DNA of 64,000 nucleotides from JADKCL01 sp046329055 (lineage in GTDB: Bacteria; Bacteroidota; Bacteroidia; J057; JADKCL01): contig JAXLVK010000001.1 of assembly GCA_046329055.1 (NCBI GenBank), forward strand, positions 56,170 through 120,169, given 5' to 3'. Below are positions 25,671 through 34,618 of this stretch, in pieces. Position numbers and translations under genes: made by a program. The notes under the pieces are model-generated. The model saw only the letters and a list, made by a program, of their open reading frames with translations, did not search any database and was not told the origin of the DNA. Position 1 is the first letter of the stretch, and every line of letters starts with the position of its first letter.

Positions 25671-27203
25671 TCAGAAGAAGCCCAGCTTGTCCTTGCTGTA
25701 GCTGATGAGCATGTTCTTCGTCTGGCGGTAATGGGCCAGCATCATCTTGTGGGTCTCACGGCCGAAGCCGGATTTCTTGTAGCCACCGAAGGGAGCGTGT
25801 GCCGGGTAGGCATGGTAGCAGTTCACCCAGACGCGACCTGCTTGGATGGCGCGGGGAACTTGGTAGAGTTCATGCGCATCGCGGGTCCACACACCAGCGC
25901 CGAGGCCGTAGAGCGTGTCGTTGGCGATGGCGAGTGCTTCTTCTGTGGTTTTGAACGTGGTCACAGACACCACCGGCCCGAAGATTTCCTCTTGGAAGAT
26001 GCGCATCTTGTTGTGGCCCTTGAAGATGGTCGGCTGGATGTAGTAGCCACCTTCGAGGCCGCTGTTCAAGCCTGCTGAAGCGCCGCCACAGAGCAATTGA
26101 GCGCCTTCCTGCTTGCCGATGTCGATGTAGCTCAGAATCTTCTTGTACTGGTCCTCGGAGGCTTGCGCACCCATCATCACGCTGCGATCCAAGGGGTTGC
26201 CCATCTTGATGGCCTTGGTGCGGGCGACCACGCGCTCCAGGAACTTGTCGGCGATGTCCTCATGGACCAGGATGCGGCTGGGGCAAGTGCAGACCTCTCC
26301 TTGGTTCAATGCAAACAGCACTGCGCCTTCGATCGCCTTGTCGAAGAATGCATCGTCCGCATCGGCGACGCTCTTGAAGAAGATATTCGGGCTTTTGCCA
26401 CCGAGTTCCATGGTCACGGGGATCAGGTTTTCGGAAGCGTATTGCATGATGAGGCGGCCTGTGGTGGTCTCACCCGTAAAGGCGACCTTGGACACGCGGG
26501 GGCTTGTCGCGAGGGGCTTTCCAGCCTCAGGTCCAAATCCGGTCACGACGTTGACCACACCGGCGGGCAGGACGTCGGCGATGAGTTCCATCCAAGCGAT
26601 GATCGAGGTCGGGGTTTGTTCAGCTGGCTTCACGACCACGGTACAACCAGCGGCGAGCGCCGGAGCGATCTTCCAAGAAGCCATGAGCAGTGGGAAGTTC
26701 CAAGGAATGATCTGACCAACCACACCAATGGGCTCGTGGAGGTTGATGCTGACCGTGGTTTCATCGTGCTCGGAAATGCCGCCCTCTTCAGCGCGGATCA
26801 CGCCTGCGAAGTAGCGGAAGTGGTCGATGCAGAGCGGCAGGTCGGCTGCGAGGGTCTCACGAATGGCTTTGCCATTGTCGATGGTCTCGATGGTGGCGAG
26901 GTATTCGAGGTTGTCCTCCATGATCTGCGCGATTTTGAGGAGGAGGTTGGAGCGGGATGCCACGGAGGTCTTGCTCCAGCTCGCGAATGCCGCATGGGCC
27001 GCGTCCAGCGCCAGTTCGATGTCGGCTGCACCGGAGCGCGCAGCGTAGGTGAACACCTTGCCAGTGATCGGCGAGATGTTCTCAAAATAGTTGCCATCCA
27101 CAGGCTCCACGAACTTGCCGCCGATGAAGTTGCCATAGCGCTCCTTGAAGCGGATTTCGGTGCCGGGGAATGTGTTGACTTCAGAAGAAACCAGTGTTGC
27201 CAT
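25671..27203 (-). CDS. NAD-dependent aldehyde dehydrogenase (AldB/ExaC type)
   Basis: A 510-residue ALDH superfamily enzyme expected to oxidise acetaldehyde or similar short aldehydes to acids in the cytosol. Key sites are PWNFPLLMASWKIAPALAAG (cofactor region), FTGETTTGR, the general base glutamate in MELGGKSPN (E266) and the nucleophile cysteine in NQGEVCTCPSR (C305). EEIFGPVVSV and the GGYKKSGFGRETH block are also present. DUF779 downstream and an AraC regulator divergent upstream match a classic inducible aldehyde-detoxification arrangement. Confidence 0.95.
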   Translation of the reverse strand: MATLVSSEVNTFPGTEIRFKERYGNFIGGKFVEPVDGNYFENISPITGKVFTYAARSGAADIELALDAAHAAFASWSKTSVASRSNLLLKIAQIMEDNLEYLATIETIDNGKAIRETLAADLPLCIDHFRYFAGVIRAEEGGISEHDETTVSINLHEPIGVVGQIIPWNFPLLMASWKIAPALAAGCTVVVKPAEQTPTSIIAWMELIADVLPAGVVNVVTGFGPEAGKPLATSPRVSKVAFTGETTTGRLIMQYASENLIPVTMELGGKSPNIFFKSVADADDAFFDKAIEGAVLFALNQGEVCTCPSRILVHEDIADKFLERVVARTKAIKMGNPLDRSVMMGAQASEDQYKKILSYIDIGKQEGAQLLCGGASAGLNSGLEGGYYIQPTIFKGHNKMRIFQEEIFGPVVSVTTFKTTEEALAIANDTLYGLGAGVWTRDAHELYQVPRAIQAGRVWVNCYHAYPAHAPFGGYKKSGFGRETHKMMLAHYRQTKNMLISYSKDKLGFF

Positions 27204-27348
27204 AACGTTGCTGTTTTTTGATGGAATCGAAATTGGCTAGTCCGTCACGAAAGGGACTGCACGGAATTCCCAATTGACAGCACAAATTTCCCAAACTGGA
27301 TCAATGCTCCGGGAATTGCTTAAATTCAGGTAAAGATTGGCGCAGAGC

Positions 27349-28257
27349 ATGGTAGGTACTCGCATCACGCCCATACCGCTGGTTTCATGGCGGCAACTGC
27401 AATCGGAGGTAGAACACCGGTCAGCATACACCATGGACCGCTGCGAGCTGAATGTTTACCAGACCCTGCGACCTGCGGAGGACTTTCATTTAAGGTTCAG
27501 CGGGTTCACAGTGACCTCAATGCTCCGTGGGCGCAAGGTGATGCACCTCGATGGGTTCAAGGATTTCGACTACGTGCCGGGGGAAACGGTGATCTGTCCA
27601 CGCGACACCCTCATGCGGATCGACTTTCCGGATGCACAGCCGGACACCCCCTCGCAATGCACCGCGCTGGTGATCGAGGATGCCTATCTCCAAACCCAAC
27701 TCGATTACCTGAACGAGTCCCAAGGCAACCACGCCTTGGCCGCTCCCCTACGACTCGACATCCTCGACGCTCACCTGCCGAATACAGAGAGCATCGCCCG
27801 CATCACTGAGCGCCTCCTCAAGGTCGCGACGAGCGGACACCCACGCAAGGATACCTTTGCGGACTTGGCATTGAAGGAGCTTGTGCTGAGCCTCGTGCAG
27901 GAGCAGCAGCTCCGCAGCCTCCGGCAGTTCGATACCACCAAGGGGGCCGAGCCATTTTCGGCGATGCTGCAATTCATCCACCGCAACCTCTGCGGTGACA
28001 TCAATGTCGCACAGCTCTGCAAGGTCGCCGGGATGAGCAAATCGCAGCTCTACCGGGAATTCACCACGGCATTTGGCATATCACCGAAGCAGTTTGTCCT
28101 GCAAGAACGCATCACCCATGCGCGCTTGCTCCTGCAACAGGAAGGCATCAGCGTGAAGGAAGCCTGCTACGCAACCGGGTTCACCGACCCGAATTACTTC
28201 GTCCGGGCTTTCAAGAAGATCGTGGGAGTCACGCCGGGTCGCTTGGCGCGAAACTGA
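27349..28257 (+). CDS. AraC-family transcriptional regulator
   Basis: A 302-residue regulator divergent from the aldehyde dehydrogenase gene. The N-terminal ligand-sensing part includes GETVICPRDTLMRIDFPD. The C-terminal AraC DNA-binding domain has two helix-turn-helix units: LCKVAGMSKSQLYREFTTAFG and SVKEACYATGFTDPNYFVRAFK, ending GVTPGRLARN. An in-frame TTG occurs at 27337, but the ATG at 27349 is preferred. It probably controls the aldehyde dehydrogenase/DUF779 operon and itself from the 145-bp shared upstream region. Confidence 0.9.
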   Translation: MVGTRITPIPLVSWRQLQSEVEHRSAYTMDRCELNVYQTLRPAEDFHLRFSGFTVTSMLRGRKVMHLDGFKDFDYVPGETVICPRDTLMRIDFPDAQPDTPSQCTALVIEDAYLQTQLDYLNESQGNHALAAPLRLDILDAHLPNTESIARITERLLKVATSGHPRKDTFADLALKELVLSLVQEQQLRSLRQFDTTKGAEPFSAMLQFIHRNLCGDINVAQLCKVAGMSKSQLYREFTTAFGISPKQFVLQERITHARLLLQQEGISVKEACYATGFTDPNYFVRAFKKIVGVTPGRLARN

Positions 28258-28269
28258 ATTTGAAGCAAA

Positions 28270-28890
28270 TCATTTGCCGCAGAGGCTGTTGTAGAGCCGC
28301 ACAGCATTCATGAACCGTTCTGGATCGGCGTTCATTTTCCAATCAAATGCTTCTGCAAATTCGTCGCATTTATTCAAGTACAGCGCGATGAACCGATAGC
28401 GTACCTTTGGACGAACCACTTTGTGGTAGCTGCCATCTGGCAATTGGAGAAAGAATCGATACGTTCCCCCTACGCTAGTGGAACTCGCTCTGACAATGGT
28501 TTGCTTCAAGATGGGCGAGTAGGTCGTGTCCAAGTGCCGGATGACATTCGGGTCATGATAGACCTTGATCACCCCGTCCACATTCCTTAGATCGTACCGG
28601 AAATTGCCCTTTCGCCCCCCGGGCATATAGGGGGTCTTGTCGATGAATTTCCCCTTGATATAAAAAGAACTCACGTCAGGAGTCTCCTTCTTCCCAAAGA
28701 TGACCACTTCTTTCCCCTGCAAGTCCTAGTAGCGGATCTCCTTCAGGTGCCGCTCGCTGAACTGCCGGAAGTACAATTTTGTACAGAAGGTCGTATCGGC
28801 TCCGACGACAAAGTAGTCCACATCCGATTGCCCATAGGAAGCTCCCGAAAAGAGAATGATTGTTGTGAGCCACAAAATAGTGTTTCTCAT
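28270..28890 (-). pseudogene. Secreted protein of unknown function, interrupted by an in-frame stop
   Basis: From the ATG at 28890 the frame encodes a signal peptide (MRNTILWLTTIILFSGASYG) and then VDYFVVGADTTFCTKLYF...LKEIRY. A TAG at about 28726 interrupts it, and it resumes without a frame change as DLQGKEVVIFGKKE to the stop at 28270. Similar Bacteroidota secreted proteins have a Y-x-DLxGK block here, so the stop replaces one residue of a continuous protein of about 206 residues. It is either a nonsense mutation or a base error. Function is unknown. Confidence 0.6.
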
Positions 28891-28961
28891 GATTGTCCAA
28901 TTTGTGGCAAACATCGCAGGATTTCCCTACAATGACCAGCAGAATCCCAGCCAGAATCCCA

Positions 28962-29711
28962 TCACCGCAAAGTGATCCCCAACTCTGTCTGAATCACCCC
29001 AACCAGGAGCCGCTCCGTCTTCGGAACCATCAGCAGTTCCTCGCCCACAATCTGTCCATCGTATTTGCTGTACATGTACTGAGCCCGAAAACCGACACTG
29101 GCATTGACCCCGATGTGCTTGGTTTTCATGTTGAAGTAGCCAAACTGAGCACAAGCCGTCGGGCCACCCCAATGATGTCCGAAGGGTTTATTCCACCAGT
29201 CCCCTGCCCCGTCCCAATAGCCATCACCAATGGGGATCGCGTAGCCGAGTTGTCCCGACAGGTAAGCGGTGCCCTTGGTCGGGCGAAACAGGCGCATCAG
29301 CTCCAAGTTCACTGGCGCATGGTGATGGAAGTTCAGCTCTTCCATACCCACACCGAGTCCGGTGATCCACTTCTCGTTCAGTTGCCAGGCATTGGTGATA
29401 CGCAGCCCTGGGCCGACAGAGGAGGCAAAGAAATCCCCAATGGACGCCCTAAACTCCACCTTGAACATGTAGCCGTGCTGCGGGTGAACGAAGGGTTTCC
29501 GGCGTTTGTATTCCACCACCCGACGAAAATCGGATGCAGGTAGTGCATGGATTTTGCCTGCTTCATCTTGATACCGAAGACTATCACCGACGATGTTGGT
29601 GATGACTTTGGCAGTGATCCAGCTACCATCCTGCAGCCGAATCATGTCCTGTGAAAGTCCTAGTGACCACCCGAAGATGGTCACTAGGCCCAGAATGAGA
29701 TATTTTTTCAT
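28962..29711 (-). CDS. Secreted/outer-membrane protein of unknown function
   Basis: A 249-residue protein with a signal peptide (MKKYLILGLVTIFGWSLGLS). An opening DMIRLQDGSWITAKVITNIVGDSLRYQD block is followed by alternating aromatic-rich strands (YLSGQLGYAIPIGDGYWDGA, QFGYFNMKTKHIGVNASVGFRAQYMY) that look like an outer-membrane beta-barrel. No enzymatic motif is present. It is encoded directly downstream of the LVIVD lipoprotein gene (12-nt gap), so both are probably one transcript. Confidence 0.7.
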   Translation of the reverse strand: MKKYLILGLVTIFGWSLGLSQDMIRLQDGSWITAKVITNIVGDSLRYQDEAGKIHALPASDFRRVVEYKRRKPFVHPQHGYMFKVEFRASIGDFFASSVGPGLRITNAWQLNEKWITGLGVGMEELNFHHHAPVNLELMRLFRPTKGTAYLSGQLGYAIPIGDGYWDGAGDWWNKPFGHHWGGPTACAQFGYFNMKTKHIGVNASVGFRAQYMYSKYDGQIVGEELLMVPKTERLLVGVIQTELGITLR

Positions 29712-29723
29712 GTTAAGCGTGCA

Positions 29724-31022
29724 TCAGTTCCCGATCGGAATCATGCTCACTTGGTGGATGTTGCGGACATCCGTGTAGTCATATTGGTAGATGCCATTGG
29801 CGCTGGTCATCAGCAGGGTGCTGCCGAGCGGAATGACGTCATTGGCGACGATGCCAGTGAATTGGTCAATCATGTGGCGGTCGATGGAGCTTTCGTCAGT
29901 CTTGTCGAAAACTTTGAGACCAGCATCACCATCGCAGAGGAAGATGAGGTTCTCATCCACACCCAGGCCGCGGGGGCTGTTCATGTTGTAGGTGTACATG
30001 GACATGGGCATGCTGGGGTTGGAGATGTCCACCACTTCCAGGATGTTCATCCAGCCGCCGCAGGTTCTGCCAGTGGCGAGGGTGAGGTAAGCGCGGTCGC
30101 CCTGCACAACCACGGGATCGCATCCGGTGCCATGGTCATAGAAGGAGAGGTAGCTCGGGTTGCTAGGATTGGAGATGCTGTAGATGAGCATGCCGGTGTT
30201 GGAGCCGATGAACATCAGGTCGTCCGAGAGGAAGATAGTTTCAGCATTGGCGCCCCAAGAGATGTCCGTGGTGCCGAGGCGGCTCACGCCACTGGTCAGG
30301 TCAAAGGTGCGGATTTCAGAGGAGCTGAGTGCGTAGAGGTAGTTGTCGCTGATGGCGAAGCGGGCAGTGGAGCCTGCGATGCCGACAGGAGTCATGTTGG
30401 TGGCAGAGCCGGTCTTGCCGGTGCCAGTGCCGCCGCGGAAGTCATTGTTGGAGACGATCATGCGCACGTTGGACATGTCCATGAAGCCTTCCGTGGTGAC
30501 GGTGCCCACATGCCAGCCGGTCACGATGCCCTCGTTGGGATCGACCACGGCAAAGGGATAGCTCATGTCAAAGCCGGGGAGGCAAGCGAACTCTTCCCAA
30601 CGGTCAAACTCCAGAGCGTCCTCGGTGCGGGAAAGCAGCGTGGGGTTGCTGGGGTTGGAGATGTCAAATGCAAGCAAATCCCTGTAGCTGTCGAGGTAGA
30701 GGACGTTCTCGCGAACAGCCATGTCCACGTTTGCAGTGACGGGGAGGAAGCCGAGGTTCACAGGATTGGAGGGGTCTGCATTGTTGAAGAAGTGCACACC
30801 TTTCATTTGTTCGCCCACAAGCAACAGGTTGCCATAGACGTAGATCTTACCGGGGTTCTTCAGTTCTTGAGCAGCCCCAAATGTAATGGGAGCGGTGCGC
30901 CAAGTGTCGATGTCCTGGTATTCGGGAATGTTTGCGGTGTAAGAGCGAACTGTGCGGTCTGCACAACCAGCCACCACCACTGCAAAGAGCAGGAGGATAA
31001 GAGGGAGGGATTTGGTACGCAT
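29724..31022 (-). CDS. LVIVD-repeat surface lipoprotein
   Basis: A 432-residue lipoprotein. The signal peptide ends in a lipobox (VVVAGC, cysteine about residue 20). The body is a propeller of LVIVD-type blades with the recurring DISNPSNPTLLS / SISNPSNPSYLSFYD / DISNPSMPMSMY pattern. Such proteins are displayed at the cell envelope; ligands are unknown. It is the first gene of a likely two-gene unit with 28962-29711. Confidence 0.88.
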   Translation of the reverse strand: MRTKSLPLILLLFAVVVAGCADRTVRSYTANIPEYQDIDTWRTAPITFGAAQELKNPGKIYVYGNLLLVGEQMKGVHFFNNADPSNPVNLGFLPVTANVDMAVRENVLYLDSYRDLLAFDISNPSNPTLLSRTEDALEFDRWEEFACLPGFDMSYPFAVVDPNEGIVTGWHVGTVTTEGFMDMSNVRMIVSNNDFRGGTGTGKTGSATNMTPVGIAGSTARFAISDNYLYALSSSEIRTFDLTSGVSRLGTTDISWGANAETIFLSDDLMFIGSNTGMLIYSISNPSNPSYLSFYDHGTGCDPVVVQGDRAYLTLATGRTCGGWMNILEVVDISNPSMPMSMYTYNMNSPRGLGVDENLIFLCDGDAGLKVFDKTDESSIDRHMIDQFTGIVANDVIPLGSTLLMTSANGIYQYDYTDVRNIHQVSMIPIGN

Positions 31023-31198
31023 ATTATACTATTAGTATTTTCTTCAAAGTTAGGAGATTCCGTGGCAATCGCAAGTGCAAAAATCCGTCCCCGGTTACGC
31101 AGATGACGTACTGTGTCATTTGACGCGGCCACGACACTGGGCGAGGCCCTGCGCACTGGCAATCAACCGCATGGAGGGAAGGTTGCTCGGCTGCAGGC

Positions 31199-31654
31199 TC
31201 ACCGCATTCCCATCGCTGCAAAAGTCAAAAACACAGCAACCACCATGAGCCCGATGCCGACGATGGTATAGATGCCAGTGAGTCGGAACATATTCCTGAG
31301 GCTTTCAAAGCCCGACTCCAGTGTCGCTTGGTTGTTGGTGACGATCGCATTGAGCGTGCGGGAAGCGAAATTGTTCAATTGCAGTGTGGGGAAAAAGTAG
31401 ATCAAGGCGGCGATGCAGTAGTATAGCCCCAGCACGAACGCAGGGATGTCGGGATCACCGAAGGAACGCCTCGGCATGGTGCCGCCTGCCATCATCACGA
31501 TCATGCCACCCAGGACCATGAGCCCGCACATGATGAAACCGACGATGGCGAGGAAACGCGCCCATCTCGCAGCTCCTGCGAGCATATCGATGCCATACTG
31601 TGAAATGCCGCCTCCGGCGCCTTGTTGAGAACTGTCCTTATCAAATGGATTCAT
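31199..31654 (-). CDS. Small integral membrane protein (DUF5362-like)
   Basis: A 151-residue protein starting MNPFDKDSS at ATG 31654; the frame is open 30 nt further. It has predicted membrane segments at FLAIVGFIMCGLMVLGGMIV, FVLGLYYCIAALIYFF and IVGIGLMVVAVFLTFAAM. The YFFPTLQLNNFA block after the second helix resembles the DUF5362 family of small Bacteroidota membrane proteins. Function is unknown. It is monocistronic. Confidence 0.65.
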   Translation of the reverse strand: MNPFDKDSSQQGAGGGISQYGIDMLAGAARWARFLAIVGFIMCGLMVLGGMIVMMAGGTMPRRSFGDPDIPAFVLGLYYCIAALIYFFPTLQLNNFASRTLNAIVTNNQATLESGFESLRNMFRLTGIYTIVGIGLMVVAVFLTFAAMGMR

Positions 31655-31778
31655 ACAACTTATTGATTTGGTTAATGATGGCACAAGTTAACAACAGATC
31701 GCCAATCGGCAAATTGACTCTGCGAATGAGTTCGACCTGCGCAGTGCCCGGCAAGGAATCCATCCCTTCATAGAAGCC

Positions 31779-31824
31779 AAAAAAGCATCGGGGCGCAGCC
31801 CCCGAACAGACTTGCGCCCCGATG
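31779..31824 (-). terminator. Strong minus-strand intrinsic terminator
   Basis: CATCGGGGCGCA (31786-31797) pairs perfectly over 12 bp with TGCGCCCCGATG (31813-31824). On the minus strand the stem is followed by CTTTTTTGG. It lies 15 nt beyond the stop of the gene ending at 31840 and clearly terminates it. Confidence 0.9.
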
Positions 31825-31839
31825 AACTTCTCCTCCCTC

Positions 31840-32967
31840 CTACTCCACCAACACCAACCGATGCTGAAACGCCATCATCATGGTGCCGGAAGGCCTCACA
31901 TCAGAATCCATGAGCATCGCCTGCTTGACTTCATGCTCCCACAGCACGCGGCCATCCGTCTGCATTTTCATGAACCGGTGGGTGTTCCGATCGACATAGC
32001 CCACTCCCGTGAAAACGCCTTTCGGGTCGGTGTCCACCTTGGCGAGGTAGTCCACAAGGCCATCGCCTTCTCCTCCTCGATAGAGCACCTGCGGAGCAGT
32101 GCCATCGTTCCGCATTCGGATGATTTGTGCGGTTCGAGTCAACTCACCTTCACGGCTGCATACCCCAATCAAATTGCCATCCGGCTCCTCCAGGATTTGT
32201 TGGAGGCCGTTCAATTCCGGCATCCTCCGCGTCCACTCCAAATGTCCCGTATTGAGGTTCAGCCTCGTCAAGGAATAGACGCTTTTCGCGTTTTTGAGAT
32301 CCTCACGGGTGGGCATCACCTTACATGCCACCAAGAGGCCGCCATCCCGAAGCACCATGGCCTGGGCCACAAGGGCGTATGCCATGCCCGGCTCCAGCAC
32401 TTTCTGCCACAAGATCCGCCCCATGCGATCCACTCGTGCGATGCAAGGCGTCCCCGCCGACCCATACGTCCGGTACACATCCATGAGCAGGAGCAACTCC
32501 CCGTCCGGCAGTGTTCTCAGGCCAGATATCTCCGTAGAGTTATACCCTGCCGTGGCGTATTCCTTCGTACTCAGCACCCTCCCCTCACTGTCCAATTTTG
32601 TCAACAGCCCAACGCACTTTTTCGCGACTATGTCACTGTGGTTGCCGACCATGTAGCATACACCCTCGGCAGACGCGATCGCCTTGTATTCCGGCATGAT
32701 CGTCTCCGGCAGGGATACATCCCAAACCAGGTTCAATTTCCGGTCAAAACGCATCAGGGAGGGTGTGTACATGTCTCCATAGGGGCTTTCGCCATGGCCC
32801 TCCCGCTCGGAATAGCTCAACACCAGGTACCCTTGATCATCCGATGCCAGGTCCTTCACCTTGCGGTCGTCGATCCGCAGTTCACGCATTGTCATTTGCG
32901 GCGCCTGAGCGCATCCCAAACCCGCGAAAACGACCATCCAAATCGATAAAGTAAGCAGCGTTTTCAT
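31840..32967 (-). CDS. Secreted propeller-like protein of unknown function
   Basis: A 375-residue exported protein. The ATG at 32967 gives the signal peptide MKTLLTLSIWMVVFAGLGCAQA, whereas the longer frame to 33135 has no export signal at its start. Repeated segments such as LASDDQGYLVLSYSE, LRTLPDGELLLLMDVY and LEEPDGNLIGVCS suggest a beta-propeller of WD/NHL-like blades. No catalytic motif is seen. It is divergent from the lipoprotein at 33134 and ends at a strong terminator. Confidence 0.7.
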   Translation of the reverse strand: MKTLLTLSIWMVVFAGLGCAQAPQMTMRELRIDDRKVKDLASDDQGYLVLSYSEREGHGESPYGDMYTPSLMRFDRKLNLVWDVSLPETIMPEYKAIASAEGVCYMVGNHSDIVAKKCVGLLTKLDSEGRVLSTKEYATAGYNSTEISGLRTLPDGELLLLMDVYRTYGSAGTPCIARVDRMGRILWQKVLEPGMAYALVAQAMVLRDGGLLVACKVMPTREDLKNAKSVYSLTRLNLNTGHLEWTRRMPELNGLQQILEEPDGNLIGVCSREGELTRTAQIIRMRNDGTAPQVLYRGGEGDGLVDYLAKVDTDPKGVFTGVGYVDRNTHRFMKMQTDGRVLWEHEVKQAMLMDSDVRPSGTMMMAFQHRLVLVE

Positions 32968-33133
32968 ACCAAATTTTTCTTTAATTGATTCAAAAACAGA
33001 CCATTGCGCCTGAAAACATACCGCTGATGCTTTGTCCAATTCCGTACCAGAATTTTCGCGAGGAATTTGGCCGTCCACGAGCATTTCAATCCGAGTCTGA
33101 CTAGATTTGAAAACCCAACCTGAAATGCACGAC

Positions 33134-33777
33134 ATGCGTCAGAATTATTTCTCCCTCATCCTGCTCGGACTGCTGCTATTCGCAGTGGGTTGCAAGGACA
33201 AAACCGTGAGCACTGCCACGCCTACGAATGACACAGTCGCCGTGGCCGATACCACGCCTCCCGCCGAGCCGGATTCTGTGGCGCTGATCCGCCTAGCGCA
33301 GGAAATCCTCAACCTCTCCGCCCAAGCCAAATACGCCGAATTGGTTCCCTACATTCATCCCACTGAGGGAATCCGGTTTTCGCCCTACACCTACGTGGAC
33401 ACCAAGGAGCACAAGCACTTCACCGCCACCGAATTCAAGGATCAGGTTGAAACGCATGGAAAAGACAAGGTGCTGTGGGGCACATCGGATCCCATGGGTG
33501 AGCCAATCAAGCTGACGGTGGCGAACTATTTCCAAGAATTCGCGCACAGCAAGGATTATGTCGGAGGCAAACTCGCATTCAACGAAACCATCGGCGGCGG
33601 CACCACGATCAACAACATCGCAGAGGTCTATCCCGGTGCGCTGTTCGTTGAGGCCTATTGGGCTCCGGCTGACGAGGAAAAGGCTCCTTCGAATGGGGAT
33701 CCGCCCGGCTTGTGTTCCGGAAGCATGAGGGCAAGTTCTACCTCATCGCCTGGGTGAACGACGCTTGGAGCACTTGA
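33134..33777 (+). pseudogene. Lipoprotein of unknown function, frameshifted near its C-terminus
   Basis: The ATG at 33134 gives a lipoprotein signal (LILLGLLLFAVGC, cysteine at residue 19) and a low-complexity Thr/Ala linker. A compact domain follows: YAELVPYIHPTEGIRFSPYTY, HFTATEFKDQVETHGKDKV and YFQEFAHSKDYVGG. Near 33682 the frame is lost. A shift restores FEWGSARLVFRKHEGKFYLIA and then WVNDAWST to a stop at 33777, a much more natural ending than the in-frame one at 33757. A one-base loss in AAAAGG is likely. The repaired length is about 214 residues. Confidence 0.7.
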
Positions 33778-33790
33778 GACTCCCTGCCGC

Positions 33791-34378
33791 TCAGGAATAG
33801 GCCCTCAGGGTCACTGAAATCCTACGACCAATATTCTCCGCGAAATGGGGCACCTCGTGTGTCCAAGTCTCATTGGTCTCCCACGGGACCACGATCACTT
33901 GACCATTTCCTACGGGAAAGTCCTTCATGCCCTTTTGCTTCCAAGGCCGGAGCCTAAAGGTGCGCTGCTCCCCCACTGAGATCGTCACGACTGGGCTGCC
34001 TTGGATCAGGTCGCGCGTATCGTCCCGGTGCGCTCCGATGTAGTGCCCCTTTTTCCCGTCATACCAATTGAGCAGCAAGCCGTTCAATCGGGGATCGACC
34101 TCCTTCTTCGCCCAGTCCAAATAGGGTTGCAAGATTTCCGGGATGGGGAGGGCATTGTTCTGCGAGCCAGTGTAGCGGTAGTTTTTCCCATAAGCCTGCT
34201 GCCAACGTGGCGTGTCCACCTCCTTGCCCATGAACTTCACCTTATGGAAAATGTCCGGATGCGCGTTCCACAGCTCCGAAAATCCATCCCCCGCTCGGGC
34301 AAGCTCTGCCTGTGGCCTGGAAATCCAGATGTGGTGCGCTGCATCCAATTGTCGTGCTTGAAAGATTGCTGGATTCAT
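33791..34378 (-). CDS. alkB: AlkB-like 2-oxoglutarate/Fe(II) dioxygenase
   Basis: A 195-residue member of the AlkB family, which repairs alkylated DNA or RNA bases by oxidative demethylation. The iron site is visible as HRDD (within YIGAHRDDTRDLI) plus the distal histidine in TWTHEVPHF. The 2-oxoglutarate-binding arginines are in RRISVTLRAY at the C-terminus. QNNALPIPEIL and GLLLNWYDGKKGHYIGAH match the small bacterial/eukaryotic AlkB-like subgroup. An in-frame ATG also occurs at 34396. It is probably monocistronic. Confidence 0.88.
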   Translation of the reverse strand: MNPAIFQARQLDAAHHIWISRPQAELARAGDGFSELWNAHPDIFHKVKFMGKEVDTPRWQQAYGKNYRYTGSQNNALPIPEILQPYLDWAKKEVDPRLNGLLLNWYDGKKGHYIGAHRDDTRDLIQGSPVVTISVGEQRTFRLRPWKQKGMKDFPVGNGQVIVVPWETNETWTHEVPHFAENIGRRISVTLRAYS

Positions 34379-34618
34379 GCTTGCAAAGCTAATCATTTTA
34401 ACAAATTACAGAGCCACCAAACTCAATTATTTTGCAATGCCGCACAATCCATAGCAATTCAGCCCATGCCGTTGAGAAGGCTCAGTTGCACATCCAATGA
34501 ATAGGCGGAATATGTCCCCCATCACATCCACCTCCCTCAATCACAGAACCCATGAAGCCGGATGATCCAGCCCCATGGGTTCATGATTGAGCACTTTGCT
34601 CCTACCAAATGGACGAGC

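Noticed and set aside
29751..31106. Plus-strand 451-codon frame opposite the LVIVD lipoprotein
   Set aside because: Low-complexity Val/Gly/His/Ala product typical of antisense frames; the minus strand has a lipoprotein signal and repeated propeller motifs.
34546..34582. GAACCCATG...CATGGGTTC inverted repeat after the S74 protein gene
   Set aside because: 9-bp stem, 19-nt loop and no T-run; too weak to call a terminator.
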